Counted from the first letter of the stretch, positions 1-8,030 are shown. The stretch: 50,603 nucleotides of DNA from Streptacidiphilus carbonis (GCF_000787775.1 NZ_BBPM01000006.1:140060-190662), one strand, 5' to 3'. Numbers and translations are program-made. Notes: generated from the letters alone by a model not told the origin.

Positions 1-32
1 GGAGCGTACTGCTCCGGCCCCGCCGCCGCAGG

Positions 33-197
33 TCACTCCGGCCTCCCCCGACCGTTCTCGTTGCCCTCCTCCTGATCGCCGTCGGCCTTCTCGCGGACCT
101 CCGGCGGCGTGGGTGTGGTGATGTTCCGCTCCTCCGCGGAGCGCTCCCATTCCTCCGGGTCGAGCGGCCGGGTGTCCTTGTCGTCGGGGGTGGACAT
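33..197 (-). CDS. small acidic hypothetical protein (54 aa)
   Basis: A short, highly charged protein rich in Asp, Glu, Pro and Arg, with no cysteine, no membrane segment and no signal peptide. The start is the ATG at 197 because GAAAGGA lies just upstream. A longer reading frame continues upstream, but it is an artefact of GC-rich DNA. The composition (TPDDKDTRPLDPEEWERS, then a Glu/Gly/Asn-rich tail) suggests a soluble, largely disordered protein. It has no recognisable family. It stands alone, and the neighbouring DeoR gene on the same strand ends 138 nt upstream. Moderate confidence that it is a real gene, none about its function. Confidence 0.6.
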   Translation of the reverse strand: MSTPDDKDTRPLDPEEWERSAEERNITTPTPPEVREKADGDQEEGNENGRGRPE

Positions 198-334
198 GGC
201 ATGGTCCTTTCGCCGGTTTCGGGTTGTTTGTACGCACTCGCCTACCCGGGATCCCCGGCATTCCTCCCTCAACCGCGAACATGATCCGCGACGGCCCCGT
301 CCGTGCCGGGCGGCGACCCGCGGGAAGCGGTCCG

Positions 335-1093
335 TCAGTCGGCCGCCAGGACCTCGACGCCGCGCGCCCTGAGCTGCTCGACCACCGGATCGTGCGGTGC
401 GGCGTCGGTGATCAGGCCGCTGATCCCCTCCCAGGGCAGCACGGTGAACCGCGAGGCGGTGCCGATCTTCTCCGAGGAGGCCAGGACGTACGTGTCGGCG
501 GCCCGCGCGGCCAGGGCGCGCTTCATCGCGGCCTCCTCGGCGTCGCCGGTGGTCAGCCCCGCCTCCGGGTGCACACCCGTGACGCCCAGCAGGAACAGGT
601 CGGCCGAGACCTGCTGCGCCGCCTCGACCGCGGCGGCGCCGCAGGCGACCGCCGAGTGCTTGAAGACGCGGCCGCCGAGCAGGAACACCTCCGCCCCTGG
701 ATGGTCCAGCAGCGCGGCGGCGACGGTCGGGCTGTGGGTGACCACGGTGCAGGCCAGCTCCGGCGGGAGCGCGCGCGCGACGGCCAGGGCCGTGGTGCCG
801 CCGTCCAGGATCACCACACCCCCGGGACGCACCAGCCCGGCGGCCACCGCGGCGACCCTGCGCTTGCCGTCCGGCGCCACGGTCTGCCGGGCGCGGTAGT
901 CCACCACGGCCGGCGAGACCGGCAGCGCCCCGCCGTAGACCCGCTGGCACCGCCCCTCGGCCGCGAGCTCGCGCAGGTCCCGCCGCACGCTGTCCTCGGA
1001 GATCCCCAGCTCGGCGGCGACATCCTTGGCGACGATCTTGCCCTCCCGGGCCAGCAGATCCAGCAGGTGGTCACGCCGTTCAGCAGCCAGCAT
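335..1093 (-). CDS. DeoR/GlpR-family transcriptional regulator
   Basis: A 252-aa repressor. An N-terminal DeoR winged helix (MLAAERRDHLLDLLAREG, then VAAELGISEDSVRRDL, about residues 1-57) precedes a DeoR sugar-phosphate-sensing domain with the typical ILDGGTTALAVARAL motif (about residues 90-105) and a GITG-like segment (LLGVTGVHPEAGLTT). The ATG at 1093 is chosen because AGGAGAG precedes it at 7 nt; upstream in-frame ATGs would overlap the divergent promoter. Family members sense phosphorylated sugars or nucleoside-derived sugars. It is transcribed divergently from the DUF4406-like/NUDIX pair, so it probably controls that pair and itself. The effector is unknown. Confidence 0.9.
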   Translation of the reverse strand: MLAAERRDHLLDLLAREGKIVAKDVAAELGISEDSVRRDLRELAAEGRCQRVYGGALPVSPAVVDYRARQTVAPDGKRRVAAVAAGLVRPGGVVILDGGTTALAVARALPPELACTVVTHSPTVAAALLDHPGAEVFLLGGRVFKHSAVACGAAAVEAAQQVSADLFLLGVTGVHPEAGLTTGDAEEAAMKRALAARAADTYVLASSEKIGTASRFTVLPWEGISGLITDAAPHDPVVEQLRARGVEVLAAD

Positions 1094-1112
1094 CCGCACT
1101 CTCTCCTGTTCT

Positions 1113-1134
1113 TGCACGTTTCTGCATGTATCGT
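1113..1134 (+). promoter_or_regulatory. direct repeat and -10 box between deoR-type gene and DUF4406-like gene
   Basis: Two adjacent 10-bp direct repeats, TGCACGTTTC (1113-1122) and TGCATGTATC (1123-1132), differ at two positions. TATCGT (1129-1134) is a plausible -10 box 8 nt before the ATG at 1143, so the rightward gene may be leaderless. Repeats of this kind at a divergent DeoR promoter are candidate operators; the assignment is inference. Confidence 0.4.
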
Positions 1135-1142
1135 AGCGCCCC

Positions 1143-1526
1143 ATGACCGACAAGCCCATGCTCATCCTCATCGCCGGGCCCTACCGCTCCGGCACAGACG
1201 GGGACCCGCGCGCCATGGCCGCCAACCTGGCCCGTCTCGAAGCCGCCGCCTGGCCCGTCTTCGCAACCGGCCACCTCCCCGTGATCGGGGAGTGGATCGC
1301 ACTGCCCGTGCTTCACTCCGCCGGCGCCGGCCCCACCGACCCGCTCGCCGACGAGGTGCTCTACCCCACCGCCGAGCGCCTGCTGGCCCGCTGCGACGCC
1401 GTACTGCGCCTGCCCGGCGACTCCACCGGAGCCGACCAGGACGTCGCCACAGCCCACCGCCGCGGCCTGCCCGTGTACCACGACGTCGCCGAGATCCCGC
1501 CGGTCACCTCCCAGGAGAACGCATGA
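1143..1526 (+). CDS. DUF4406-like (nucleoside 2-deoxyribosyltransferase-fold) protein
   Basis: A 127-aa protein that starts with a strand followed by AGPYRS, the glycine/proline-rich loop seen in DUF4406 and nucleoside 2-deoxyribosyltransferase-like proteins. It ends with the family-like LRLPGDSTGADQDVATAHRRGLPVY segment (about residues 87-112), in which a conserved Ser/Gly loop and Asp precede a helix. Such proteins have a Rossmann-like fold and usually bind nucleotides or nucleosides. The ATG at 1143 follows a likely -10 box closely. Its stop overlaps the NUDIX start (ATGA), so the two are translationally coupled. No reaction can be assigned from sequence alone. Confidence 0.8.
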   Translation: MTDKPMLILIAGPYRSGTDGDPRAMAANLARLEAAAWPVFATGHLPVIGEWIALPVLHSAGAGPTDPLADEVLYPTAERLLARCDAVLRLPGDSTGADQDVATAHRRGLPVYHDVAEIPPVTSQENA

Positions 1527-2239
1527 CCCCGCGTCCCGGCGTCGACACCCCGGACCACCGCGGGCGCACCGGACTCGACCGCGCCGGCCGCGGACTGGAC
1601 CGCAACCCCGACGTCGTGGTCCGCGAGGTCGAGCTCACCTCGCAGGGGTGGCACGTACTGCGGCGCTCCACCTTCGACTACCGGCGCAGGGACGGCCGTT
1701 GGACCACCGAGCAGCGGGAGACCTACGACCGCGGCAACGGCGCGGTGGTCCTGCCCTACGACGTCACGCGCCGCACGGTCCTGCTGACCCGTCAGTTCCG
1801 CTACCCGGCCTATGTCAACGACCACCCCGACGGCATGCTCGTCGAAGCCGCCGCCGGACTGCTGGACGCGGACGACGCTCCCACCGCGGTCCGCCGCGAG
1901 AGCTCCGAGGAGCTCGGCGTCACGCTGGGCACTCTCACCCATGTGCTCGACGCCTATATGAGCCCCGGCTCGGTGACCGAGAGGCTGCACTTCTTCGCCG
2001 CCCCCTACACGGCGGCCGACCGGACCGGCCCCGGCGGCGGACTGGAGGAGGACGGCGAGGACATCGAGGTCCTCGAACTCCCCTTCGCCGAGGCTCTCGC
2101 GATGACCAGGGACGGACGCATCAGCGACGGCAAGACCATCCTGCTGCTGCAATGGGCGGCCCTGGACGGCCCGTTCGCCCCGGCCCGGACGGCGGGAGAT
2201 CTCGGCGGGTGTTCAACTCCGGTCCACCGGCACGCCTAG
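1523..2239 (+). CDS. NUDIX hydrolase, YffH/AdpP-like nucleoside-diphosphate-sugar pyrophosphatase
   Basis: A 238-aa NUDIX protein. The box AAAGLLDADDAPTAVRRES followed by SEELGV (around residues 113-134) has the spacing of the YffH (NudK, GDP-mannose pyrophosphatase) and ADP-ribose pyrophosphatase subgroup, with Asp in place of the first box Glu and the metal-binding REssEE core intact. Upstream YDRGNGAVVLPYD and LLTRQFRYPAY match the same subgroup. These enzymes hydrolyse nucleotide sugars to NMP and sugar phosphate. The ATG at 1523 overlaps the preceding stop. With the DUF4406-like partner and the divergent DeoR regulator, it suggests a small nucleotide-sugar or nucleoside metabolism module. 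Confidence 0.88.
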   Translation: MTPRPGVDTPDHRGRTGLDRAGRGLDRNPDVVVREVELTSQGWHVLRRSTFDYRRRDGRWTTEQRETYDRGNGAVVLPYDVTRRTVLLTRQFRYPAYVNDHPDGMLVEAAAGLLDADDAPTAVRRESSEELGVTLGTLTHVLDAYMSPGSVTERLHFFAAPYTAADRTGPGGGLEEDGEDIEVLELPFAEALAMTRDGRISDGKTILLLQWAALDGPFAPARTAGDLGGCSTPVHRHA

Positions 2240-2252
2240 GCATGCACATGCC
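2239..2252. promoter_or_regulatory. 14-bp inverted repeat upstream of secreted-protein gene
   Basis: GGCATGCACATGCC has 6-bp perfect arms around CA, lies directly after the NUDIX stop and about 55 nt before the next start. It could be an operator or a chance palindrome. Confidence 0.25.
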
Positions 2253-2306
2253 GGATGATAAGAATGGTGCGGCCGTCGGAGCCACCCACCTGAGGGAGCG
2301 TCACCC

Positions 2307-3188
2307 ATGCGTGCACCGAACCGGACCAAGGCGACCCGCCGGTCAGCCGTCGTAGCCGCAGCCACCTGCGGTCTGCTGGCCCTCGCGCCCGCGCTCGCCG
2401 CCCACGCGGCGGGATCCGGCTGGACCGTGACCGGCAGCACCCAGCACAGCACCCTGACCGCCGGGGAGGGCGTCGCCACGGTGCACTCGGGCTCCAGCGA
2501 CACGGTGCTGTACCGGGGTGCCGGATCGATCCCGCTGTCCGTGCTGGTCCAGGGCTGGAGCCACATCGGCGACCCGGACTCGGCGAACGGCTATGTCTTC
2601 GACGCCTACCAGAGCGGCGCCTCCACCCCCACCAGCAAGATGTTCCGGGTCACCACCCCGTCGGGCGCCGCCTACGAGTACACCCACGCGCTGGTCTCGG
2701 GAGAGCTGTACAACAACTCCTTCGACGCGGTCTCCCCCGACACCCAGTGGATGGTCGCCGGCGAGTGGGGCACCATGGACCACCTGCAGATCTACCCGAC
2801 CCCGGTGCTCAACCCGGCCACCTCGCCCACCGGCGGCACCCTCGCGCTGTCCGGTGAGATCCAGTTGGACCACGCGGTCAACGACATCCAGGCCTGCGAC
2901 TTCACCAGCGCCACCCAACTGGTCTGCGTCTCCGACGACTCCAGCCGCAGCCTGTTCGCCGACGACAAGCCGCTGCTGCAGGTGGACCTGGCGCACGCCC
3001 TGAACGGCGCGACCGTCACCGGCCATGTCACCGACCTCGGCCCGATCCCGCAGAAGAGCATCTGCTCGGGCGGCTTCGAGGCCGAGGGCGACGACTACGA
3101 CCCCGCCACCGGCATCCTGCGGGTCGAGATGATCCAGCCCAGCATCTGCGGCGCCGCCACCACCGTCTACACCTACACCCGCGGCTGA
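2307..3188 (+). CDS. secreted hypothetical protein (293 aa)
   Basis: The N-terminus is a Sec signal peptide: basic MRAPNRTKATRRS, hydrophobic AVVAAATCGLLALAPALA, and probable cleavage after AHA (about residue 34). The mature part is about 260 aa, rich in Thr, Ser, Asp and Gly. It contains four cysteines in its C-terminal half (in ACDF, VCVS, SICSGG and SICGA contexts), consistent with two extracytoplasmic disulfides. No catalytic motif or known domain is recognised. The start ATG at 2307 follows GAGGGAG. A GC-rich inverted repeat just downstream separates it from the convergent PEP-mutase-like gene. Function unknown. Confidence 0.8.
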   Translation: MRAPNRTKATRRSAVVAAATCGLLALAPALAAHAAGSGWTVTGSTQHSTLTAGEGVATVHSGSSDTVLYRGAGSIPLSVLVQGWSHIGDPDSANGYVFDAYQSGASTPTSKMFRVTTPSGAAYEYTHALVSGELYNNSFDAVSPDTQWMVAGEWGTMDHLQIYPTPVLNPATSPTGGTLALSGEIQLDHAVNDIQACDFTSATQLVCVSDDSSRSLFADDKPLLQVDLAHALNGATVTGHVTDLGPIPQKSICSGGFEAEGDDYDPATGILRVEMIQPSICGAATTVYTYTRG

Positions 3189-3206
3189 CACGCCCTCAGC
3201 ACGACG

Positions 3207-3251
3207 CGACGCGGCCCCGCCGGCCCAGGTCAGTTCCGGCGGGCCGCGTCG
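3207..3251. terminator. bidirectional hairpin terminator
   Basis: The left arm (3207-3223) starts CGACGCGGCC and the right arm (3236-3251) ends GGCCGCGTCG. They pair over about 16 bp with one bulged C. It lies between converging genes, and the right arm is inside the last codons of the leftward gene. There is no T tract, as is usual for actinobacteria. Confidence 0.65.
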
Positions 3252-4006
3252 TAGTCACTCAGCCGCTTCTGCATGACGGGGTAGGGGGTGGCGGCGGGGA
3301 CCGGCTGTCCGTCGCGGACGCCGATCGCGACCTGGACGGCCGCGTCGACGGCGGCGCGGTAGGGCAGCGAGCCGGTGCTGACGCGGCGCACGCCCAGGCG
3401 GGCGAGTTCGGTCAGCGGCAGGTCGGGGACGGCGAGCACGTTCAGCGGCACCGGGACGGCGGCGGCCAGTGCGGCGATGTCGTCCGGACTGCTCGCCCCG
3501 GGGACGAAGATCCCGTCGGCGCCGGCCCGCACGTACTGCCCGGCGCGGGCCAGTGTCGTCGGCAGGTCGGCGTCCTGGCCGAGCCAGTAGGTGTCGACCC
3601 TGGCGTTGACGAACACCCCGGGGCTGCGCCGCTTGACGGCGGCGATCTTCGCGGCCTGGGCGGCCGGGTCGATCAGCCGCCCGTCGGTACTGTCCTCGAT
3701 GTTCACCCCGTCGGCGCCCAGCCCGGCGACATGGGCGGCCACCCGTTCCGGGTCGTCGTCGTATCCGTCCTCGACGTCGGCGCTGACGAAGACCGGCAGC
3801 CCGGCGAGGGCGCGTACCAGGGCCGCGGTCGCCTCACGGCTGGCGCGCGATCCGTCCGGGCGCCCGGACGCGGCGGCGACGCCGAAGCTGGTGGTGCCCA
3901 CCGCGGGGAAGCCGGCGTCCGCGAAGGCCAGGGCCGAGGGCACGTCCCAGGCGTTGGGCAGCAGGAACGGCACCTCCCCGGCACGGTGCAGGTCGGAGAA
4001 CGTCAT
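3230..4006 (-). CDS. isocitrate lyase/PEP mutase family protein
   Basis: A 258-aa TIM-barrel protein. LPNAWDVPSALAFADAGFPAVGTTS (about residues 17-41) and SADVEDGYDDDPE (about residues 75-87) carry the Asp/Glu metal-ligand pattern of the superfamily, followed by GVNIEDS and NARVDTY. The family includes oxaloacetate decarboxylase-like, PEP mutase and methylisocitrate lyase-like enzymes that make or break C-C or C-P bonds next to a carboxylate. The lyase signature Cys (KKCGH) is absent, so it is not a true isocitrate lyase. The ATG at 4006 is chosen to match the usual family N-terminus (FSDLHRAG). It is divergent from the YCII-ECF42 pair. Substrate unknown. Confidence 0.88.
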   Translation of the reverse strand: MTFSDLHRAGEVPFLLPNAWDVPSALAFADAGFPAVGTTSFGVAAASGRPDGSRASREATAALVRALAGLPVFVSADVEDGYDDDPERVAAHVAGLGADGVNIEDSTDGRLIDPAAQAAKIAAVKRRSPGVFVNARVDTYWLGQDADLPTTLARAGQYVRAGADGIFVPGASSPDDIAALAAAVPVPLNVLAVPDLPLTELARLGVRRVSTGSLPYRAAVDAAVQVAIGVRDGQPVPAATPYPVMQKRLSDYDAARRN

Positions 4007-4026
4007 CGCAGATCTCTTTCTCGCGG

Positions 4027-4054
4027 TGTCGATTCGGGGGGCTGCTGTTCGTAT
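4027..4054 (+). promoter_or_regulatory. putative ECF42-type promoter for YCII-sigma operon
   Basis: TGTCGA (4027-4032) is followed after 17 nt by CGTAT (4050-4054), 66 nt before the YCII start. As I recall it, ECF42 sigma factors use a TGTCGA -35 element and a CG(A/T)C-like -10 element upstream of DGPF genes. The promoter directly precedes a DGPF gene linked to an ECF42 gene, so autoregulation is likely. Confidence 0.6.
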
Positions 4055-4119
4055 AGAAGGTGAGGAAGCCGGCCAGGGCCGGCCCGACCACAACGCGCGA
4101 CCAGCACAGGAGGACCGCC

Positions 4120-4473
4120 ATGAAGCAGTATCTGCTCAGTGTGATGCAGCCGCAGGGAGAACCGCCCGCCCCCGAGGTCCTGGCCGAGATCGGCCGGAAC
4201 CTGGACACCTTCCACCAGGAGCTGCGGGCCGCCGGAGCCTGGGTCTTCGCCGGCGGGCTCCACGCCCCGAGCACGGCCACCGTGGTGCGGTCCCAGGACG
4301 GTGAGGTGCTCCTCACCGACGGGCCCTACGCCGAGGGCAAGGAGTACCTGGGCGGCCTGTGCATCGTCAAGGCGCCGGATCTGGACGCCGCACTCGACTG
4401 GGGCCGCAAGGCCGCCCGGGCGACCACCCTGCCCATCGAGGTCCGCCCGTTCATGGGCGAGGCCGAGAGCTGA
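4120..4473 (+). CDS. YCII/DGPF-domain protein
   Basis: A 117-aa YCII-related protein with the hallmark [13 protein letters not shown] (DGPF-type) motif at about residues 66-78. The family has a ferredoxin-like dimeric fold; in actinobacteria it is the usual neighbour and target of ECF42 sigma factors, with unproven enzymatic function. The ATG at 4120 has a strong AGGAGG ribosome site. The stop overlaps the sigma-factor start (TGATG), so the two genes are coupled. The upstream TGTCGA/CGT promoter fits control by the partner sigma factor. Confidence 0.9.
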   Translation: MKQYLLSVMQPQGEPPAPEVLAEIGRNLDTFHQELRAAGAWVFAGGLHAPSTATVVRSQDGEVLLTDGPYAEGKEYLGGLCIVKAPDLDAALDWGRKAARATTLPIEVRPFMGEAES

Positions 4474-5705
4474 TGCCCGACACGCCGGCCGTCTCCGACG
4501 CGGAGATCGAACGCGTCTTCCGCGCGGAGTACGGCCGCGCGGTGGCCGTCCTGGTCCGCGTCCTCGGCGACATCGACACCGCCGAGGACGCGGTGCAGGA
4601 CGCCTTCACCGCGGCGGTGCAGCGCTGGACGGCCGACGGGCTGCCGCCGAGCCCGGCGGGCTGGCTGATCACCACGGCCCGCAACCGGGCGATCGACCGG
4701 CTGCGGCGCGAGGCGTCCCGCGAGGACCGGCAGGCGCAGTCCGCCCTGCTGCACGAACATGACGAACCGGCCGAGGAGGGCGCGGTGCACGACGACCGGC
4801 TCCGTCTGATCTTCACCTGCTGCCACCCGGCCCTGGCCACCGGCGCCCAGGTCGCCCTGACGCTGCGGCTGCTGGGCGGGCTGACCACCGCGGAGATCGC
4901 GCACGCCTTCCTGGTGCCCGAGACGACCATGGCCCAGCGCCTGGTCCGGGCCAAGGGCAAGATCCGCGACGCCGGGATCCCATACCGGGTCCCCTGCGAG
5001 GCGGACCTCCCGGACCGGCTGCGGTCCGTGCTGGCCGTCGTCTACCTGGTCTTCAACGAGGGCTACACGGCGAGTTCGGGCGACCGGCTGGTCCGCGAGG
5101 ACCTCTGCGCGGAGGCCGTCCGGCTGGGACGGCTGCTGGTCGCGCTGATGCCCGACGAACCGGAGGCCAGGGGGCTGCTCGCGCTGATGCTGCTGACCGA
5201 GTCGCGGCGGGAGGCGCGGACCGGCCGCAGCGGCGAACTCGTACCCCTGGCCGAGCAGGACCGCGGCCGCTGGAACCGTGAACTGGTCGCCGAAGGTCAG
5301 GCCCTGGTCCGGCAGTGCCTGCGGCGCAACCGTCCCGGCCAGTACCAGATCCAGGCGGCGGTCAGCGCCGTGCACAGCGATGCGCCGTCCGCCGCCGACA
5401 CCGACTGGCCGCAGATCGTCCGGCTGTACGACCAGTTGCTGCAGTTCGGCCCGACCCCGGTCGCGGCGCTGAACCGTGCCGTGGCCGTGGCCGAGGTCGA
5501 GGGGCCGGCCGCGGCACTCGCCCTGGTCGACGACCTCGACCTCGACGGCTACCACGTGTTCCACGCCGTCCGGGCCGACCTGCTCCGCCGTCTGGGCCGC
5601 GACGCCGAGGCCGCACTGGCGTACCGGGCGGCGACGGCCTGCAGCGGCAATACGGCCGAGCGCGCGTTCCTGCAGCGCCGGCTCGAAGCACTCGGCGAGG
5701 GCTGA
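4473..5705 (+). CDS. ECF42-type RNA polymerase sigma factor with TPR-like C-terminal extension
   Basis: A 410-aa ECF sigma factor. Sigma region 2 ([31 protein letters not shown], about residues 9-40) and region 4 ([34 protein letters not shown], about residues 126-160) are followed by a helical extension of about 230 residues ([37 protein letters not shown]). That extension is diagnostic of ECF42 proteins (DUF6596/TPR-like), which have no classical anti-sigma factor and need it for activity. The ATG overlaps the YCII stop. It probably transcribes its own operon from the TGTCGA promoter upstream. Confidence 0.92.
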   Translation: MPDTPAVSDAEIERVFRAEYGRAVAVLVRVLGDIDTAEDAVQDAFTAAVQRWTADGLPPSPAGWLITTARNRAIDRLRREASREDRQAQSALLHEHDEPAEEGAVHDDRLRLIFTCCHPALATGAQVALTLRLLGGLTTAEIAHAFLVPETTMAQRLVRAKGKIRDAGIPYRVPCEADLPDRLRSVLAVVYLVFNEGYTASSGDRLVREDLCAEAVRLGRLLVALMPDEPEARGLLALMLLTESRREARTGRSGELVPLAEQDRGRWNRELVAEGQALVRQCLRRNRPGQYQIQAAVSAVHSDAPSAADTDWPQIVRLYDQLLQFGPTPVAALNRAVAVAEVEGPAAALALVDDLDLDGYHVFHAVRADLLRRLGRDAEAALAYRAATACSGNTAERAFLQRRLEALGEG

Positions 5706-5746
5706 CGTGCGTCGGGGCCGGACCGGTCAGCCGGCGGAGGTGCCGA

Positions 5747-7912
5747 TCAGGCGGCCGGTGCCGTAGGTGACCGCTGCCGCGAGGACCCCGAGCAGCAGTT
5801 GGCGCGCGCCGCCGAGACCTGCCTCCGCGCGGCGGGGCCGCGAACCGGGTTCGCGGCCCCGCCGGGGTGGTGGTGCGTCAACTGCCGTACGCCTGGAGTT
5901 CCCAGAGCGAGTAGCCGTACTGGGTGGCCCGGGCGGTGCCGTTCATCCGCAGGTAGCGGCCGCTGCCGGTGACGTTCAGGGTCTGGCTGCCGCCGGTCCG
6001 GTGGTGGTGGAGTAGATGCTGGTCCAGGTGGACCCGTCGTTGAGGTCTGCACCTGGAACGCGGTCGCGTACGCCGTTTCCCAGTCCAGGACCACCTTGCA
6101 GATCGACTGCGTCGAGCCCAGGTCCACCTGCAGCCACTGCGGGTCACTGAACGCACTGGACCAACGGGTCCCGGTGGTGTCCCCGTCCACCGCCGCACTC
6201 GCCGGGGTACCCGCGTTCTCCGTCGACGAGGCGGTCGCGGTCTTGTTCAGCGCGAGGTCGGTCGTGCCGCATCCGCCTCCGGCGGCGGCCACGGTCCAGT
6301 TGAAGGAGGCGGTTCCGGCGGCGCCGGTGCCGTCGGTCGCCTTGACCGTGACGCTGGAGGTCCCGGCCGCGGTCGGGGTGCCGGAGATCAGGCCGGTTCC
6401 GGCACTGATCGACAGCCCGGCGGGCAGGCCGGTGGCGCTGTAGGTCAGCGTCTGACCTGACGCCGAGTCACTGGCGTGCGTCTGCAGGCTCACCGCGCTG
6501 CCGACCGTGGAGCTCTGGTCGCCGGGACCGGTCACCGTCACCGTGTTGCCGGTACCGCTGCCGGTGGGCAGGGTCCACTGCTGCTGCGCCGAGTCGGTGC
6601 AGGTCTCGATGTCGAGGCGGCTGGCCGTGTTGCCGCCCGGATCGGTCAGGCACAGGCCGGAGCTGGGGTTCAGCAGTTCCCCGTTGGCCTGATGGGTCCA
6701 GCCCTGGGCGGCGGTGGCGTTGCAGGGGTACCAGTCGACGTTGGTCCCGCTGGTCGTGCCCGCGCTCACCACGTCCAGGCAGCCGCCCTGGCCGCGGAAG
6801 GTGCCGTCGGAGTACGGCGACCACTGCTGGCCCGCGCTGCCGTTGCAGGCGCTGACACCGATCGGGTTGCCCTCGGTGTTCAGTGAGTTCTGGTTGGCGA
6901 GGCACAGGCCGCCGATGCCCTTGACCGTGCCGGTCGCGGTGGCGGTCCCGGTGGGCGTGGAGTCGCCGCCCTTCTCGTACACCGCCACATAGCCCACGCT
7001 CATCGAGGCGCCGGAGGAGGTGGCGGCGGTCGGGGTGGTGGAGCCGTAGATCCCGTCCGGGTAGTTGCCGCCCATCGCCAGGTCCCAGATGATGAAGAAG
7101 CCGTGGTCGACGGCCTGCTGCCAGGCGGTCGTGCCGACCGAGGCCTCGGTGATGGTGCTCTCGACCGTGCCGTCCATCAGGTACTGCATGGACTCGGCGG
7201 CCGTGTTGCTGCGGTCGATGATCACCGAGTAGGTGTGGTAGCCGGTCTGGCAGCTCGACCCGGCGGCGGGACACGGGATCAGGGCGTGGCCAGGGCTGTT
7301 GGCCGAGTCATGGAGCGTCTGCGAAGCCTCGTTCAGCCCGTTGACGTCCTCCATCATGTCCAGCTCGCCCGAGGTGGGCCAGCCGCCGCCGGTTCGCATC
7401 GGGGCGCCGAGCGCCCAGAAGGCCGGCCAGTAGCCGAGGCCGTTGGCCGGGTTCGGCTGCTCGATCGAGGCGGTCATCTCCAGCTCGCCGCCGGCCGGGG
7501 CCTGGAAGTCGTCCCGGGTGCTCTCCAGCCGCGCGGACGTCCAGGTGCCGCCGCTGTTGATCGCCTTGAGGACCAAGTGGCCGTTGCCGTCCAGGTAGGA
7601 GTTGTTGGTGGAGCTCGTGGTCTGCTCGATCTCCCCGGTGCCGTAGCCGCTGCCGATGTCGTAGAACCAGTTCGAGGACGAGGGCGCGGAGCCTGCGGCC
7701 CCCGCGAAGTCGTCGCCGAAAACGGTGTTCCAGCCCGCGGGTGCGGCCGGCACGGTGTCGGCCTGCGCGGCGGGTGCGGCGACCAGCGTCGCGGTGACGG
7801 CGCCGGTCAGGCAGCCGGCCAGGAGCGCTGCCGTGGCCAGGACCGAACGGCCCCTCAGCCTCGCCGGTCTGCGGTCGACTTGTCGGCCCTTGTGGAGTGC
7901 GAAGGACATCAT
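5747..7912 (-). CDS. secreted GH16 glycoside hydrolase with CBM13, Ig-like and F5/8-type domains (3' end frameshifted)
   Basis: As sequenced, 721 aa. In order: a long signal peptide (about residues 1-51, cleavage near AQA-DT); a GH16 catalytic domain (about 55-318) with the signature E183-L-D-M-M-E188, whose two Glu are nucleophile and acid/base; a ricin-type CBM13 (about 328-450, QQW-like repeats); a putative Ig domain (about 455-545); and an F5/8C (discoidin) domain from about residue 548. GH16 enzymes cleave beta-1,3 or mixed beta-glucans or galactans outside the cell. In the discoidin domain the frame is lost after FQVQTS (near 6042), and the last 90 or so residues are nonsense. Two tandem ATGs (7912 and 7909) follow AAGGGAAGG. 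LacI-type dyads lie upstream. Confidence 0.82.
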   Translation of the reverse strand: MMSFALHKGRQVDRRPARLRGRSVLATAALLAGCLTGAVTATLVAAPAAQADTVPAAPAGWNTVFGDDFAGAAGSAPSSSNWFYDIGSGYGTGEIEQTTSSTNNSYLDGNGHLVLKAINSGGTWTSARLESTRDDFQAPAGGELEMTASIEQPNPANGLGYWPAFWALGAPMRTGGGWPTSGELDMMEDVNGLNEASQTLHDSANSPGHALIPCPAAGSSCQTGYHTYSVIIDRSNTAAESMQYLMDGTVESTITEASVGTTAWQQAVDHGFFIIWDLAMGGNYPDGIYGSTTPTAATSSGASMSVGYVAVYEKGGDSTPTGTATATGTVKGIGGLCLANQNSLNTEGNPIGVSACNGSAGQQWSPYSDGTFRGQGGCLDVVSAGTTSGTNVDWYPCNATAAQGWTHQANGELLNPSSGLCLTDPGGNTASRLDIETCTDSAQQQWTLPTGSGTGNTVTVTGPGDQSSTVGSAVSLQTHASDSASGQTLTYSATGLPAGLSISAGTGLISGTPTAAGTSSVTVKATDGTGAAGTASFNWTVAAAGGGCGTTDLALNKTATASSTENAGTPASAAVDGDTTGTRWSSAFSDPQWLQVDLGSTQSICKVVLDWETAYATAFQVQTSTTGPPGPASTPPPPDRRQPDPERHRQRPLPADERHRPGHPVRLLALGTPGVRQLTHHHPGGAANPVRGPAARRQVSAARANCCSGSSRQRSPTAPAA
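5831..5863. terminator. strong bidirectional hairpin terminator
   Basis: A perfect 15-bp stem, GGCGGGGCCGCGAAC (5831-5845) paired with GTTCGCGGCCCCGCC (5849-5863), has a 3-nt loop. It lies between the converging sigma-factor and glycosidase genes. Its position supports the restored 3' end of the glycosidase at 5878, because the 721-aa reading to 5747 runs through it. Confidence 0.8.
5878..6041 (-). pseudogene. displaced C-terminal end of the GH16 protein's F5/8C domain
   Basis: Two missing bases explain the broken end of the glycosidase. After FQVQTS one base is lacking near 6041/6042; the next frame reads NDGSTWTSIYSTTT. A second base is lacking near 5997/5998; the third frame then reads TGGSQTLNVTGSGRYLRMNG and ends in LWELQAYGS with a stop at 5878. 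This is the normal end of an F5/8 type C domain. Either two real deletions or two consensus errors account for it. The catalytic domain is unaffected. Confidence 0.75.
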
Positions 7913-7928
7913 GCCTTCCCTTCAGCGC

Positions 7929-7942
7929 AGATAGCGCTCTCT
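7929..7942. promoter_or_regulatory. LacI-type operator, imperfect copy
   Basis: AGATAGCGCTCTCT differs at one position from the perfect dyad at 8031. It lies 17 nt upstream of the GH16 start, within the probable 5' leader. The central AGCGCT matches the core of CebR-like LacI-family operators of actinobacterial polysaccharide genes (GGGAGCGCTCCC). Confidence 0.6.
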
Positions 7943-7971
7943 CAGATCTGGCCGCGGGCAGCACGGAGCGA

Positions 7972-7987
7972 CGGCATTCGAATGCCG
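7972..7987. promoter_or_regulatory. 16-bp perfect palindrome in the GH16 promoter region
   Basis: CGGCATTCGAATGCCG is perfectly self-complementary and lies between the two AGCGCT-type operators. It may bind a second regulator. I do not recognise the site. Confidence 0.4.
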
Positions 7988-8030
7988 CAACATCTGTGTC
8001 CAGCAGGCCGATTGGCCCTTTCCTCGCACA

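Noticed and set aside
224-2239. A 671-aa frame ending with the NUDIX protein
   Set aside because: The upstream part is antisense to the DeoR gene and low in complexity. The NUDIX family N-terminus fits the ATG at 1523.
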